From positions 1 through 16,465 of the forward strand of contig JAFOJB010000220.1 of NCBI GenBank assembly GCA_017420455.1: 16,465 nt of DNA, read 5' to 3'. This DNA is from Blautia sp. GTDB taxonomy: Bacteria; Bacillota; Clostridia; Lachnospirales; Lachnospiraceae. Positions 6,676-14,180 of this stretch are shown here, piece by piece (the stretch's first letter is position 1; each line of letters begins with the position of its first letter). The translations under genes were made by a program, and so were the position numbers. Below the pieces are notes generated by a model, which saw nothing but the letters and a program-made list of their open reading frames with translations, had not been told where the DNA came from and ran no database searches.

Positions 6676-8751
6676 ATGGCAGAATATAAAAAGTTACTGG
6701 AGGTATCGGCGTGTACAGAACGGATGGGCCTCCGGCTTTCGCCTGACACGCTGCAGGTGCGGGTTTTCCATGGAAAGGAAGTATGGTGCACAGAGAAGAA
6801 AGAACCTCCGTATTTCCTGTATGGGGAGAGAAAAATCCTGTTTTCCGACGCAGGGAGCATAACGCATGAAATCGTGAAAAGCGGGATCGGGTCCGGAATC
6901 CGCTCCGCCTTCCGGGACTTTCGGGATGCTCCCGGAACAGCCTTTGAAACCTTTGTATGGATCGAAGAGGCGGCGGAGGATGTGTTTTTCGAATGGATCC
7001 CGCTGGAGGAAGTTTCCGGAGGGATCCGGGAGGTCTGCTGGCCGCCCCCTCTGGAGTTTTCCTGTAAAAGCAGGAGCTGGTATACCCTGGTCAACGAAGG
7101 ACAGGGGCTCCTGATTCCCAACGATTGGGAGGTCCCTTCCCGGGAACTGCATTTTCACGGGATGTTCCTGACGGCCGGATCCTATATGCCCTGGTTCGGA
7201 CAGATCCGGGAACGGTCATCCGGCGAGGCTGCCGGAGATCCGGACAGGAATCCGGCAGCCGACAGCGGGGAGCAGACAGGAACCCGGGCCGGCTATATTG
7301 CCATAGCGCTGACGCCCTGGAACGGCAGGGTGGTGCTTTCGCATCCGGCAGGCGGTCCCTTCACCCATGTGTCTGCCGCCTGGCAGCCTTCTCTGGGAAG
7401 GATGGACTACAGGCGGATCCTCAGATTCAGTTTCCGGGAAAACTGTGATTACAATGACCTGTGCAAGATCTACCGGAACTATGTGATGGAGAATGCGCTG
7501 GCATGCACCCTGCGGGAGAAGGAGGTCAGGATTCCTTCCGTCAGGAAACTGGCAGGGGCGGCCTTTGTCCACACGGGAATCAAAACCCATGTGGATCCGG
7601 CTTCGGATTTCTATGATCCGGAGCATCCGGAAAAAAACAATACCCTGACGACCTTTGAGGAACGACGGGAGCAGATCTGCAGGCTGCACCGGCTGGGCGT
7701 AAAAAAGCTTTATCTTCATCTGGACGGCTGGGCACAGCCGGGGTACGATAACCGGCATCCGGACTATTTTCCTGCCTGCCGGGAGGCCGGCGGCTACGCA
7801 GGGCTCCGGGATCTGGTGAACTGCGTGCAGGAACTGGGCTGGCTGATCGGTCTGCACGATCAGTACCGGGACTATTATAAAAACGCTCCGTCCTATTCGA
7901 GGGAGTATTCCTGTATAAACCCGGATGGCTCGGTGCCGTCCCACGCCAGATGGGCGGGAGGTCCGCAGGATTACCTCTGCGCCGCCCTTGCGCCTTATTA
8001 TGTGAGGAGAAATTTTCAGCTGCTCTTTGAAAACGGCATCCATCCCGACGGTTCGTATCTGGATGTATTTACCTGTAATGAGGGGGATGAATGCGCCAGC
8101 CCCCGTCATCGCATGACCCGGCGGGATTGCCTTGAATTCCGCGGAAAATGCTTCCAGTATCTGATCTCCAGAGGAATTCTTCCGAGCTCGGAGGAGGTTT
8201 CGGACTGGTCCATGCGGGACCTGGTATTCTGTCATTACGCCCCGTATTCCTTCCAGCTTCTTCCTCCGGGAACGCCCAGGACCGGCCTGCCGGTTCCGCT
8301 GTTTAACCTGGTCTATCACGACTGTGTGATCATTCCCTGGATGATGGAAAAAATGAGCGGCACAGAGGATTATATGCTTTACGCCCTGCTGAACGGAGGG
8401 GCGCCATATCTGATCCGGGACGGCGCATACCCCGACACGGACGGCGCCTATGCTCCGGAGAAAACGTTCACGCCGGAGGAAATGCTGGAACGCTGCAGCA
8501 CAGTATGCGCTCTTCATGAGAGAGTGGCATATGAGGAAATGCTTTCCCACGAGTTTGTGGATGGGAATCCCATGATACAGAGGAGCGTTTTTGCCGATGG
8601 AACATGCGTCACGGTAGATTTTGCCGCCGGCACTTATACGATCGGAATGCCCTTGCCGGCATTTTCGCTTTGTTCAAAAATGAAAAGAAGGAGGCAGCAA
8701 GTTGATCAGGACAGGAGTGATCGGAGTCGGCCTGATGGGGTCGGATCATAA
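6676..8751 (+). CDS. Cytoplasmic TIM-barrel glycoside hydrolase, GH101/GH129/DUF5696-like
   Basis: A 691-residue protein without signal peptide or membrane segment. The N-terminal half is a beta-rich sandwich with a low-complexity insert (about residues 177-206). A TIM-barrel domain follows: KKLYLHLDGW (Asp350), GWLIGLHDQYRDYY, DGSYLDVF (Asp463), then SSEEVSDW (Glu506/Glu507), and PLFNLVYHDCVI. The 43-44-residue step from Asp463 to Glu506/507 resembles the nucleophile and acid/base spacing I recall for GH129 alpha-N-acetylgalactosaminidases, so a retaining alpha-glycosidase is plausible. Family placement is tentative. ATG 6676 is chosen over the open upstream frame; AAAGGAAG (6654-6661) is a distant site and ATG 6724 is an alternative. 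Its position after the importer suggests it cleaves the imported sugar. The last ~29 residues look unnatural (see findings), and the frame overlaps the next gene by 50 nt. Confidence 0.7.
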   Translation: MAEYKKLLEVSACTERMGLRLSPDTLQVRVFHGKEVWCTEKKEPPYFLYGERKILFSDAGSITHEIVKSGIGSGIRSAFRDFRDAPGTAFETFVWIEEAAEDVFFEWIPLEEVSGGIREVCWPPPLEFSCKSRSWYTLVNEGQGLLIPNDWEVPSRELHFHGMFLTAGSYMPWFGQIRERSSGEAAGDPDRNPAADSGEQTGTRAGYIAIALTPWNGRVVLSHPAGGPFTHVSAAWQPSLGRMDYRRILRFSFRENCDYNDLCKIYRNYVMENALACTLREKEVRIPSVRKLAGAAFVHTGIKTHVDPASDFYDPEHPEKNNTLTTFEERREQICRLHRLGVKKLYLHLDGWAQPGYDNRHPDYFPACREAGGYAGLRDLVNCVQELGWLIGLHDQYRDYYKNAPSYSREYSCINPDGSVPSHARWAGGPQDYLCAALAPYYVRRNFQLLFENGIHPDGSYLDVFTCNEGDECASPRHRMTRRDCLEFRGKCFQYLISRGILPSSEEVSDWSMRDLVFCHYAPYSFQLLPPGTPRTGLPVPLFNLVYHDCVIIPWMMEKMSGTEDYMLYALLNGGAPYLIRDGAYPDTDGAYAPEKTFTPEEMLERCSTVCALHERVAYEEMLSHEFVDGNPMIQRSVFADGTCVTVDFAAGTYTIGMPLPAFSLCSKMKRRRQQVDQDRSDRSRPDGVGS

Positions 8752-9739
8752 TACAGCATTAAAGAAGCTTTCCGAAAAGAAGGATATCCAGGTTGCAGCC
8801 ATCGCGGACTGCAGGGACGGCATGCTGAAGAAAGCGGCAGAGCTCTGGCCGGAAGCTGCACTGTATCCGGATGCGATGGAGCTTATTCAGAAGGAGGACC
8901 TGGATGCGGTCCATATCTGTCTTCCCAGCTATCTGCATGCAAAGGCCGCCGCCGCGGCCATGGAAAAGGGGTGGAATGTGCTTCTGGAGAAGCCGGCCTG
9001 TCTTTCCGAAGAGGAATGTGCCCTTCTGCTGGAGACAAAAAAACGCACCGGCGTAAAGGTGATGGTAGGACAGGTTCTTCGGTTCTTTCCGGAATATTCC
9101 TTTCTGAAGGAAGCCTTCGATACCGGGAAATACGGTGCCCTGAAGGGAATCGTCCTGCAGCGTCTCAGCCAGAATGTCCTCTGGGGCTTCGAGGACTGGT
9201 TCCATGATGAAAAGAAGAGCGGCTCTGTGGTCCTGGATCTTCATATCCATGATGCGGACTTTGTCAGATTTCTGCTTGGGGAGCCGGAAGGAATTCACGT
9301 GAGCGCCACGGCCTATGAGGATGGAATGATCAACCAGATCCTGACACAGTATGACTATCCGGGAATTCTGGTCAGTGCAGAGGGTGTCTGGGACATCACG
9401 GAGAAGATCCCCTTCAGCGCTTCCTTCCGGGCATATTTTGAGGAGGCCACCGTTACCTTCAGCGGAAGGGAAACGCCGTCTCTTCGGGTCTGGAAGAAGG
9501 ACGGCACCGTAGAAGAGCCGCAGCTTGCAAAGGCACCAATCCTTGGAGGCTACTACACAGAGATCGAGTATTTTTATGACTGCCTGGAAAAGGGAGTGGA
9601 GCCTGAAAGAGCCTCCCTGGAAGAAGGGATTAGAACGGTACAGCTGGTCCTTCGGGAGCTTCGGGAAGCCCACCGCTTCCTGGACAGAAAATCCTGGGCA
9701 GCAAAGGAATCATCAATGAGTCGGAGAGTGGTAAAATGA
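8702..9739 (+). CDS. Gfo/Idh/MocA family oxidoreductase
   Basis: A 345-residue NAD(P)-dependent sugar or polyol dehydrogenase of usual family length. The N-terminal Rossmann domain has GVGLMG (residues 8-13). The family signature EKP is at 96-98 (LLEKPACLS). The C-terminal domain carries DLHIHD (179-184), which holds the conserved catalytic Asp/His region. The start is TTG at 8702, supported by AAGGAGG (8688-8694) 7 nt upstream; no ATG fits. Expected reaction is oxidation of a sugar hydroxyl to a keto group, or the reverse. It lies inside the sugar operon and overlaps the next gene by ATGA, so the two are translationally coupled. Pairing with an isomerase-like TIM barrel recalls inositol pathways and 3-keto-glycoside chemistry such as DgpA, but the substrate is not evident. 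Confidence 0.88.
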   Translation: MIRTGVIGVGLMGSDHNTALKKLSEKKDIQVAAIADCRDGMLKKAAELWPEAALYPDAMELIQKEDLDAVHICLPSYLHAKAAAAAMEKGWNVLLEKPACLSEEECALLLETKKRTGVKVMVGQVLRFFPEYSFLKEAFDTGKYGALKGIVLQRLSQNVLWGFEDWFHDEKKSGSVVLDLHIHDADFVRFLLGEPEGIHVSATAYEDGMINQILTQYDYPGILVSAEGVWDITEKIPFSASFRAYFEEATVTFSGRETPSLRVWKKDGTVEEPQLAKAPILGGYYTEIEYFYDCLEKGVEPERASLEEGIRTVQLVLRELREAHRFLDRKSWAAKESSMSRRVVK

Positions 9740-10563
9740 GAATAGGTGTAACCATAGATCTGGTCCGGGATGTGAGCCTGGGAACAGAATTTCAGAAGCT
9801 GCGGTCCTTCGGGATGAACAGCTGTCAGCTTGTGTGCTGGGACAGGAGTCTTCTGAACAGGGAGACAGCGGATATGGTCCTTCGGGAAATGAAGGAGAAA
9901 GAGGTGGAGATCACCGCTTTCTGGTGCGGCTGGGAAGGCCCCCGATACTGGAATTTTTACGAAGGGCAGGCCACCCTCGGCCTGGTGCCGGAGGCATATC
10001 GCTTTGCCAGGATGGAGATGCTGATGGAAGGGGTCGATTTTGCGGCAGAGCTTGGGGTAAAGGATCTGGTGACCCACGCAGGCTATATGCCGGAGAACCC
10101 CTATGATCCCCGTTATCCGGAGGTGATCGCCTGTTTAAGGCGTATTGTGCAGAAATGTGAGAAGAAGGAAATGTATTTTGACTTCGAAACCGGTCAGGAG
10201 ACGCCGGTGACGCTTCTGAGAGCCATTCAGGATATCGGCTGCGGCAACGTAGGCATCAACCTGGATCCGGCAAACCTGATCATGTACGGGAAGGCAAATC
10301 CTGTCGACGCGCTGGACGTATTCGGGAAGTATGTCCGCGGCGTTCACGGAAAGGACGGCCTTTATCCGGTCAATGGACGGGAGCTGGGAGAGGAAGTGCC
10401 GTTGGGAGAGGGAAAAGTACATTTTGAAAAACTGATCCCGCGCCTGCGGGAATGCGGATATGACGGGGATATCACCATTGAAAGGGAGATCACCGGGGAA
10501 GAGCAGATCCGCGATATCCTGCGGGCAAAGGAATTGCTGGAGGGATGGATATGCCGGTCATAG
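9736..10563 (+). CDS. Sugar phosphate isomerase/epimerase (xylose isomerase-like TIM barrel)
   Basis: A 275-residue AP-endonuclease-2/xylose-isomerase-like barrel of normal length. The likely divalent-metal ligands are Glu151 (FDFETGQE), Asp177 (GINLDPAN), His204 (RGVHGKD) and Glu249 (ITIEREI), the standard tetrad. His114 in LVTHAGYMPEN is another usual active-site residue. Expected role is isomerisation, epimerisation or dehydration of a keto-sugar, plausibly the product of the preceding dehydrogenase. ATG 9736 overlaps the dehydrogenase stop by 4 nt and has GGAGAG (9723-9728). Alternatives include a C-glycoside-lyase-like activity (DgpC-type), but no DgpB-type partner is present. Its 3' end contains the ribosome site and start of the next gene. 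Confidence 0.85.
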   Translation: MRIGVTIDLVRDVSLGTEFQKLRSFGMNSCQLVCWDRSLLNRETADMVLREMKEKEVEITAFWCGWEGPRYWNFYEGQATLGLVPEAYRFARMEMLMEGVDFAAELGVKDLVTHAGYMPENPYDPRYPEVIACLRRIVQKCEKKEMYFDFETGQETPVTLLRAIQDIGCGNVGINLDPANLIMYGKANPVDALDVFGKYVRGVHGKDGLYPVNGRELGEEVPLGEGKVHFEKLIPRLRECGYDGDITIEREITGEEQIRDILRAKELLEGWICRS

Positions 10564-11960
10564 CAGCATTTATGGTTCCTCATCCGCCGCTGATCGTACC
10601 TGCGGTGGGCAGAGGCGGTGAAGCGCAGATTGCAGAGACAACAAAAGCATACGAGGAGATCGCATCCCAGATTGCGGCGCTGCAGCCGGAAACGATTATC
10701 ATTTCCAGTCCTCATGCCGTGATGTATGCAGATTATTTTCATATTTCCCCGGGGAAGGAAGCCTTTGGTTCCTTTTCACAGTTCCGGGCACCCTCTGTTT
10801 CTTTCCATGAGAAATATGATACAGAGCTTGTAAAAAGGATCACAGAGCTGGCGGAAAAAAACTCTTTTCCTGCCGGAAGTCTGGGAGAACGGGATCGGGA
10901 GCTGGATCATGGAGTAATGGTTCCGCTGTATTTTATCCGGAAGAAATACCAGGAGATGAAAAATACCGTAAAACAGGATTTTAAGATCGTACGGGTGGGA
11001 CTTTCCGGACTTCCCCTTACGGACCACTATCGGTTTGGACAGCTGATCCGGGAAGCAGTGGAAAAAACGGGAAGACGGACTGTTTTTGTGGCCAGCGGAG
11101 ATCTTTCCCATAAGCTTCAGGCAGCAGGTCCCTATGGGTTTGCGCCGGAGGGGCCGGAGTATGACAGCCGGATCATGGATGTCTGCTCCAGGGGGGCCTT
11201 CGGAGAACTGTTCGATTTCGAGGAAAGCTTCTGCGAGAAAGCGGCAGAATGCGGCCACCGCTCCTTTGTGATCATGGCCGGTGTGCTGGACGGTACAGCT
11301 GTCCGTGCGAAGGCTTATTCTCATCAGGATATCACCGGCGTTGGATACGGTATCTGTTCCTTTTATCCGGAAGGAGAAGACGAAAAAAGAAGGTTTCTGG
11401 ACACTTACCTTGTGAAGCTGCAGGAGGAGATAGAAACACAGAAGGACAATTCCGATGAATATGTCCGTCTTGCAAGAAAGGCCCTGGAGTCCTGGATCCT
11501 GGAGAAAAAGCGGCTGCCCATGCCGAAGGATCTTCCGGAGGAAATGAAAACGAAGAAGGCAGGCACCTTTGTTTCCATTCACGAGTACGGACATCTCCGG
11601 GGATGCATCGGCACTATTCTGCCTGTCGAGAGCTGCATCGCCCAGGAGATCATCTCCAACGCGATCAGCGCCTCCACCAGGGATCCACGGTTTGACCCCA
11701 TTACTCCGGCGGAGCTGAAATGGCTGGAAATCAGCGTGGATATACTGGGAGATCCGGTTCCCATTGATTCACCGGATCAGCTGGATGTGAAGCGCTATGG
11801 CGTCATTGTGTCCGCCAGGGGAAAAAGAGGCCTTCTTCTGCCGGATCTTCCCGGGGTGGATACCGTGGAACAGCAGATTTCCATCGCCAGGCAGAAGGCC
11901 GGCATCGGTCCGGAGGAGAAGGTTTCCCTGCAGCGGTTTGAAGTGGTGAGACATCTGTAG
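10551..11960 (+). CDS. amrA: AmmeMemoRadiSam system protein A: LigB/Memo-like + AMMECR1 fusion
   Basis: A 469-residue two-domain protein. Residues 1-275 resemble class III extradiol dioxygenases/Memo, with probable metal-binding histidines His11 (VPHPP), His55 (SSPHA), His120 (ELDHG) and His187 (SGDLSH). Residues about 300-469 are an AMMECR1 domain with its hallmark LRGCIG (349-354), followed by AISASTRDPRF and WLEISVDIL. A linker with charged helix (276-305) joins them. The gene immediately precedes the system's radical SAM enzyme, which fixes the assignment. The biochemical role of the system is not established. ATG 10551 has TGGAGGG (10538-10544) 6 nt upstream; ATG 10545 directly abuts it and is less likely. 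The start lies 13 nt inside the isomerase gene, so expression is tied to the sugar operon. Confidence 0.88.
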   Translation: MPVIAAFMVPHPPLIVPAVGRGGEAQIAETTKAYEEIASQIAALQPETIIISSPHAVMYADYFHISPGKEAFGSFSQFRAPSVSFHEKYDTELVKRITELAEKNSFPAGSLGERDRELDHGVMVPLYFIRKKYQEMKNTVKQDFKIVRVGLSGLPLTDHYRFGQLIREAVEKTGRRTVFVASGDLSHKLQAAGPYGFAPEGPEYDSRIMDVCSRGAFGELFDFEESFCEKAAECGHRSFVIMAGVLDGTAVRAKAYSHQDITGVGYGICSFYPEGEDEKRRFLDTYLVKLQEEIETQKDNSDEYVRLARKALESWILEKKRLPMPKDLPEEMKTKKAGTFVSIHEYGHLRGCIGTILPVESCIAQEIISNAISASTRDPRFDPITPAELKWLEISVDILGDPVPIDSPDQLDVKRYGVIVSARGKRGLLLPDLPGVDTVEQQISIARQKAGIGPEEKVSLQRFEVVRHL

Positions 11961-11978
11961 TTTTTTTGAGGAGATAAA

Positions 11979-12839
11979 ATGGCAAGGTGCAATGTTTGTT
12001 TTCGCCGTTGCGAAATTGAAGAGGGGAAGAAAGGCTTCTGCGGCGTCAGAAGCTGCAGGAACGGCAAGGTGGTCCCGGACAATTACGGGAAGATCACTTC
12101 CCTGGCGCTGGATCCCATCGAGAAAAAACCTTTGCGGCAGTTCCGGCCCGGAAGCGCGATTCTGTCGGTGGGCAGCTATGGCTGCAATCTTCGCTGCCCT
12201 TTCTGTCAGAATTACGAGATCTCCTGGTCGGAAGAGGCATGGCAGTACGAGCGGGATGCGGACACGGTCACGCCCGAGGATCTGGCTTTTACCGCCGGGT
12301 TTTACAGGAAAAAAGGGAATATCGGCCTGGCCTTTACCTATAATGAACCCCTCATCGGGTACGAGTTTGTCCGGGATACGGCGCGTCTGGTCAGGAAGGA
12401 CGGCATGGTAAATGTTCTGGTGACCAACGGAACGGCCGGGCTTTCCGTGCTGGAGGAGCTTTCTCCCCTGATCGACGCCATGAATATAGACCTGAAGGGT
12501 TTTACGGACAGATACTACCGGGATGTCCTGAAGGGCAGCAGAAAAATGGTAATGGATTTCATTGAGGAAGCCGTAAAGGGCTGCCATGTGGAGCTCACCA
12601 CCCTCATCATTCCGGGGGAAAATGATTCCGAGGAGGAGATGCGGCAGCTGAGTCTCTGGATCGCCTCGCTGAGGGACGTTTATGGCGGGCGTACAGGCAA
12701 GGACATCCCGCTTCATATCTCCCGGTTTTTCCCGCGTTTCCATATGACCGACAGGGATGCCACGAGTGTCAGGCATGTCTATCATCTGGCGGAGATCGCA
12801 AGAGAAAACCTGAAGTACGTATATACCGGAAACTGCTGA
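11979..12839 (+). CDS. amrS: AmmeMemoRadiSam system radical SAM enzyme
   Basis: A 286-residue radical S-adenosylmethionine enzyme of the AmmeMemoRadiSam type. The [4Fe-4S] motif CxxxCxxC is Cys69/73/76 in GCNLRCPFCQNYEIS. FTYNEPLIGYEF and MNIDLKGF are characteristic of this branch, which is related to pyruvate-formate-lyase activating enzymes. An N-terminal cysteine cluster (Cys4, 7, 11, 21, 26) probably binds zinc or a second cluster. It is shorter at the C-terminus than archaeal members but ends normally with LKYVYTGN. GAGGAG (11968-11973) precedes ATG 11979, 18 nt after the AMMECR1-fusion stop. The target of its radical chemistry is unknown; the fused partner protein is the obvious candidate. 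Confidence 0.92.
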   Translation: MARCNVCFRRCEIEEGKKGFCGVRSCRNGKVVPDNYGKITSLALDPIEKKPLRQFRPGSAILSVGSYGCNLRCPFCQNYEISWSEEAWQYERDADTVTPEDLAFTAGFYRKKGNIGLAFTYNEPLIGYEFVRDTARLVRKDGMVNVLVTNGTAGLSVLEELSPLIDAMNIDLKGFTDRYYRDVLKGSRKMVMDFIEEAVKGCHVELTTLIIPGENDSEEEMRQLSLWIASLRDVYGGRTGKDIPLHISRFFPRFHMTDRDATSVRHVYHLAEIARENLKYVYTGNC

Positions 12840-12847
12840 GAAGAAAG

Positions 12848-12883
12848 CAGAACCTGATGGTGCAGAAGCCGCTGCAGGTTCTG
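12848..12883 (+). repeat. 9-bp inverted repeat after the radical SAM gene
   Basis: CAGAACCTG (12848-12856) pairs perfectly with CAGGTTCTG (12875-12883) across an 18-nt loop that can itself pair GCAG with CTGC. No T-run follows, so it is not a clear intrinsic terminator. It may stabilise the 3' end of the long sugar/AmmeMemoRadiSam message. The rest of the gap to 13003 is purine-rich, and no convincing promoter is visible. Confidence 0.5.
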
Positions 12884-13002
12884 ACGCCACACGAGAGGAG
12901 GCGCTGCGGTTCTGAAAGACTCATCCTGAAAAATATATCGGGAAATCACCGAAAAAGGAAAGCGACAGAGGAAAAGAAATCATCAGAAGAAAGGAAATGA
13001 TT

Positions 13003-13578
13003 ATGAAGAATCTTAAGGGAATTGCTGCTGTTGTCATGTCTGCTGTTCTGTGCCTGTCTTTGACAGTGACAGTTTTTGCAGAGGAGGAAGTCCAGGAGAT
13101 CAACTGGACGGAAGAAATGGAACAGGCTGTTGCACAGGCCGGTATCGAAGGAGAGTTTGTTGCCATCGATAAGGTTGCCCTTCAGATGTTCATCCCTGCA
13201 GCCATGCGTGATGCAGAGCTTAGCGAGGAAGAAAAAGGAGAGGGAATGATTGCCTGTTATGTGACAGAGGACGACAGCGCTATCGTCACAGTGAGGTATC
13301 TGGACGGAGAAGGTGTCACTCTGGAGGATTATTCTTCTGCTCTGGAGGAAATGGAGGATGTGAGCGATCTGGATGTGGTTATCGTCAACGGTATTCCTTA
13401 TCTCGACTATGTGCTGAAGAAAGATGACTGCGGCTGCCTGGCTACCGTTACAGAATCCGGATATATTCTGGAATTCGTATTCTATCCCATGAGTGACGAA
13501 GGCTTTGCGTCTGTTGCCGGCATCATGCTGAGCTCGATTCAGCCGGTGGATGCAGAGGAAGAGGTACCTGCTGCCTGA
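13003..13578 (+). CDS. Small secreted acidic protein, unknown function
   Basis: A 191-residue protein that I do not recognise. Residues 1-26 form a clean signal peptide (KNLKGIAAVVMSAVLCLSL...VFA|EEE). Cys17 in the hydrophobic core is not in a lipobox context, so the mature protein should be released or wall-associated. The mature part is strongly acidic, ends in a Glu/Ala-rich tail, and has a CGC pair near residue 144. Strand-rich segments (AIVTVRYLDG, DLDVVIVNGIPYLDYVLK, SGYILEFVFYPM) suggest a compact alpha/beta domain. ATG 13003 is preferred over 12997 because AAGGAA (12991-12996) is then correctly spaced. It stands alone, followed by a strong terminator. Function should not be inferred from the neighbouring AmmeMemoRadiSam genes. 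Confidence 0.8.
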   Translation: MKNLKGIAAVVMSAVLCLSLTVTVFAEEEVQEINWTEEMEQAVAQAGIEGEFVAIDKVALQMFIPAAMRDAELSEEEKGEGMIACYVTEDDSAIVTVRYLDGEGVTLEDYSSALEEMEDVSDLDVVIVNGIPYLDYVLKKDDCGCLATVTESGYILEFVFYPMSDEGFASVAGIMLSSIQPVDAEEEVPAA

Positions 13579-13615
13579 TCCCGCACTGGTCTTCACGGGA
13601 CTGCGAACCATTTCA

Positions 13616-13641
13616 GTAAAGATTTCCCGGTAAAGATTTCC
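13616..13641. repeat. Short direct repeat, 12 bp twice
   Basis: GTAAAGATTTCC occurs at 13616-13627 and 13630-13641, period 14. It lies in the gap between the secreted-protein stop and its terminator. GC-rich partial palindromes around CCGGGC (13670-13675) and GCCCGG (13691-13696) follow. No function is evident. Confidence 0.5.
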
Positions 13642-13720
13642 TGATGGGCAGCAATATGGACAGGTCCGGCCGGGCATCCCCGGGAGGCAGGCCCGGTATC
13701 CCTGCTGCAGGCAGAAAGAA

Positions 13721-13780
13721 AGGGCTGTGAGAAACGGAGGATTCCCCGGGAAATCCCCATTTTCACAGCCCTGTTTTATT
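13721..13780 (+). terminator. Intrinsic terminator, probably bidirectional
   Basis: AGGGCTGTGA (13721-13730) pairs perfectly with TCACAGCCCT (13763-13772). The helix extends through GAA/TTT, with an inner GGATT/AATCC stem. GTTTTATT (13773-13780) follows on the + strand, ending the secreted-protein gene. AGAAAGAA precedes the stem, giving a T-rich tail on the - strand, so the convergent antitoxin-like gene can end here too. Confidence 0.8.
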
Positions 13781-13807
13781 GTCTTCGGCAAAGAGCCAGG
13801 CTTACAT

Positions 13808-14011
13808 TCAGCCATCCCTCATACTCCTCTGTAAATCTAATCCGTCGGGAATACTCTTCAGAACACCAAAATACTTACTATTATCCTGAATAACTGAATC
13901 ATCTTTATTCATTTGCATTTTAAATAATAGAAAATCAATATAATTTGATACTTCATCCAGACATTCTTCCGGCAGACTTCTAATCTGTTTCTCGATTGTT
14001 GCATATGACAT
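13808..14011 (-). CDS. DUF2281/antitoxin-like small protein, orphan
   Basis: A 67-residue protein starting MSYATIEKQIRSLPEECLDEVSNYIDFLLFK, the helical pattern of DUF2281 and related VapB/MazE-neighbour antitoxin-like proteins (I..lP...l.EV.dYI.FL). The C-terminal half is a flexible polar stretch ending LDLQRSMRDG. In related proteins this tail usually binds a toxin encoded directly downstream. Here only 28 nt separate the stop from the arm of a terminator, so no toxin gene is present and the last residues may be cut short. GAGGAGG in the - strand direction lies 8 nt before the start. It has its own promoter and a leader of about 120 nt. Base composition is clearly AT-richer than the upstream operon. 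Coding status is good; the antitoxin role is only a family-level suggestion. Confidence 0.65.
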   Translation of the reverse strand: MSYATIEKQIRSLPEECLDEVSNYIDFLLFKMQMNKDDSVIQDNSKYFGVLKSIPDGLDLQRSMRDG

Positions 14012-14035
14012 GATTCATTCCTCCTCGATAAACGA

Positions 14036-14115
14036 CATTGGTACCGTGTCACTTTACACCAATGCAGGCAGCTGTGGTCATCCGCCTGTAAGGGGAAATC
14101 AGCTGTGCTGATTTC
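14036..14115 (-). promoter_or_regulatory. Structured leader of the antitoxin-like gene (two inverted repeats)
   Basis: CATTGGT (14036-14042) pairs with ACCAATG (14058-14064). GAAATCAGC (14095-14103) pairs perfectly with GCTGATTTC (14107-14115) around a 3-nt loop. The second element can refold, because GCTGA (14107-14111) also pairs with TCAGC (14116-14120). Both lie between the - strand promoter and the gene start. They may be operator palindromes or RNA hairpins. The 335-nt gap 14012-14346 holds these, two promoters and one further palindrome, but no gene. Confidence 0.5.
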
Positions 14116-14136
14116 TCAGCTCGCACCGTATGTATT

Positions 14137-14165
14137 ATTTTACCAGACAATATCTGTTCCTTCAA
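14137..14165 (-). promoter_or_regulatory. Promoter of the antitoxin-like gene
   Basis: Read on the - strand: TTGAAG (complement of 14160-14165), a 17-nt spacer, TAAAAT (complement of 14137-14142). Transcription would start near 14130 and run toward lower coordinates. It lies back to back with the acetyltransferase promoter. Confidence 0.6.
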
Positions 14166-14180
14166 TTTGAAATTGATGAA

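Noticed and set aside
4674..7121. 815-codon frame on the - strand under the permeases and glycosidase
   Set aside because: It is antisense to three genes with clear family motifs, and its product is a low-complexity Asp/His/Gln/Arg-rich string typical of a shadow frame in GC-rich DNA.
7216..8550. 444-codon - strand frame opposite the glycosidase
   Set aside because: The sense strand encodes a coherent TIM-barrel enzyme; the antisense product shows no recognisable motif or plausible start context.
12848..12883. Intrinsic terminator after the radical SAM gene
   Set aside because: The stem is perfect but no T-run follows; it is kept only as an inverted repeat.
11769..12890. 373-codon - strand frame opposite the radical SAM gene
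   Set aside because: It is antisense to a gene with intact CxxxCxxC and family motifs, so it is a shadow frame.
12910..12939. Promoter for the secreted-protein gene (TCTGAA-17-TATATC)
   Set aside because: The -35 match is too poor to support a call; the gene may use an unrecognised promoter or read-through.
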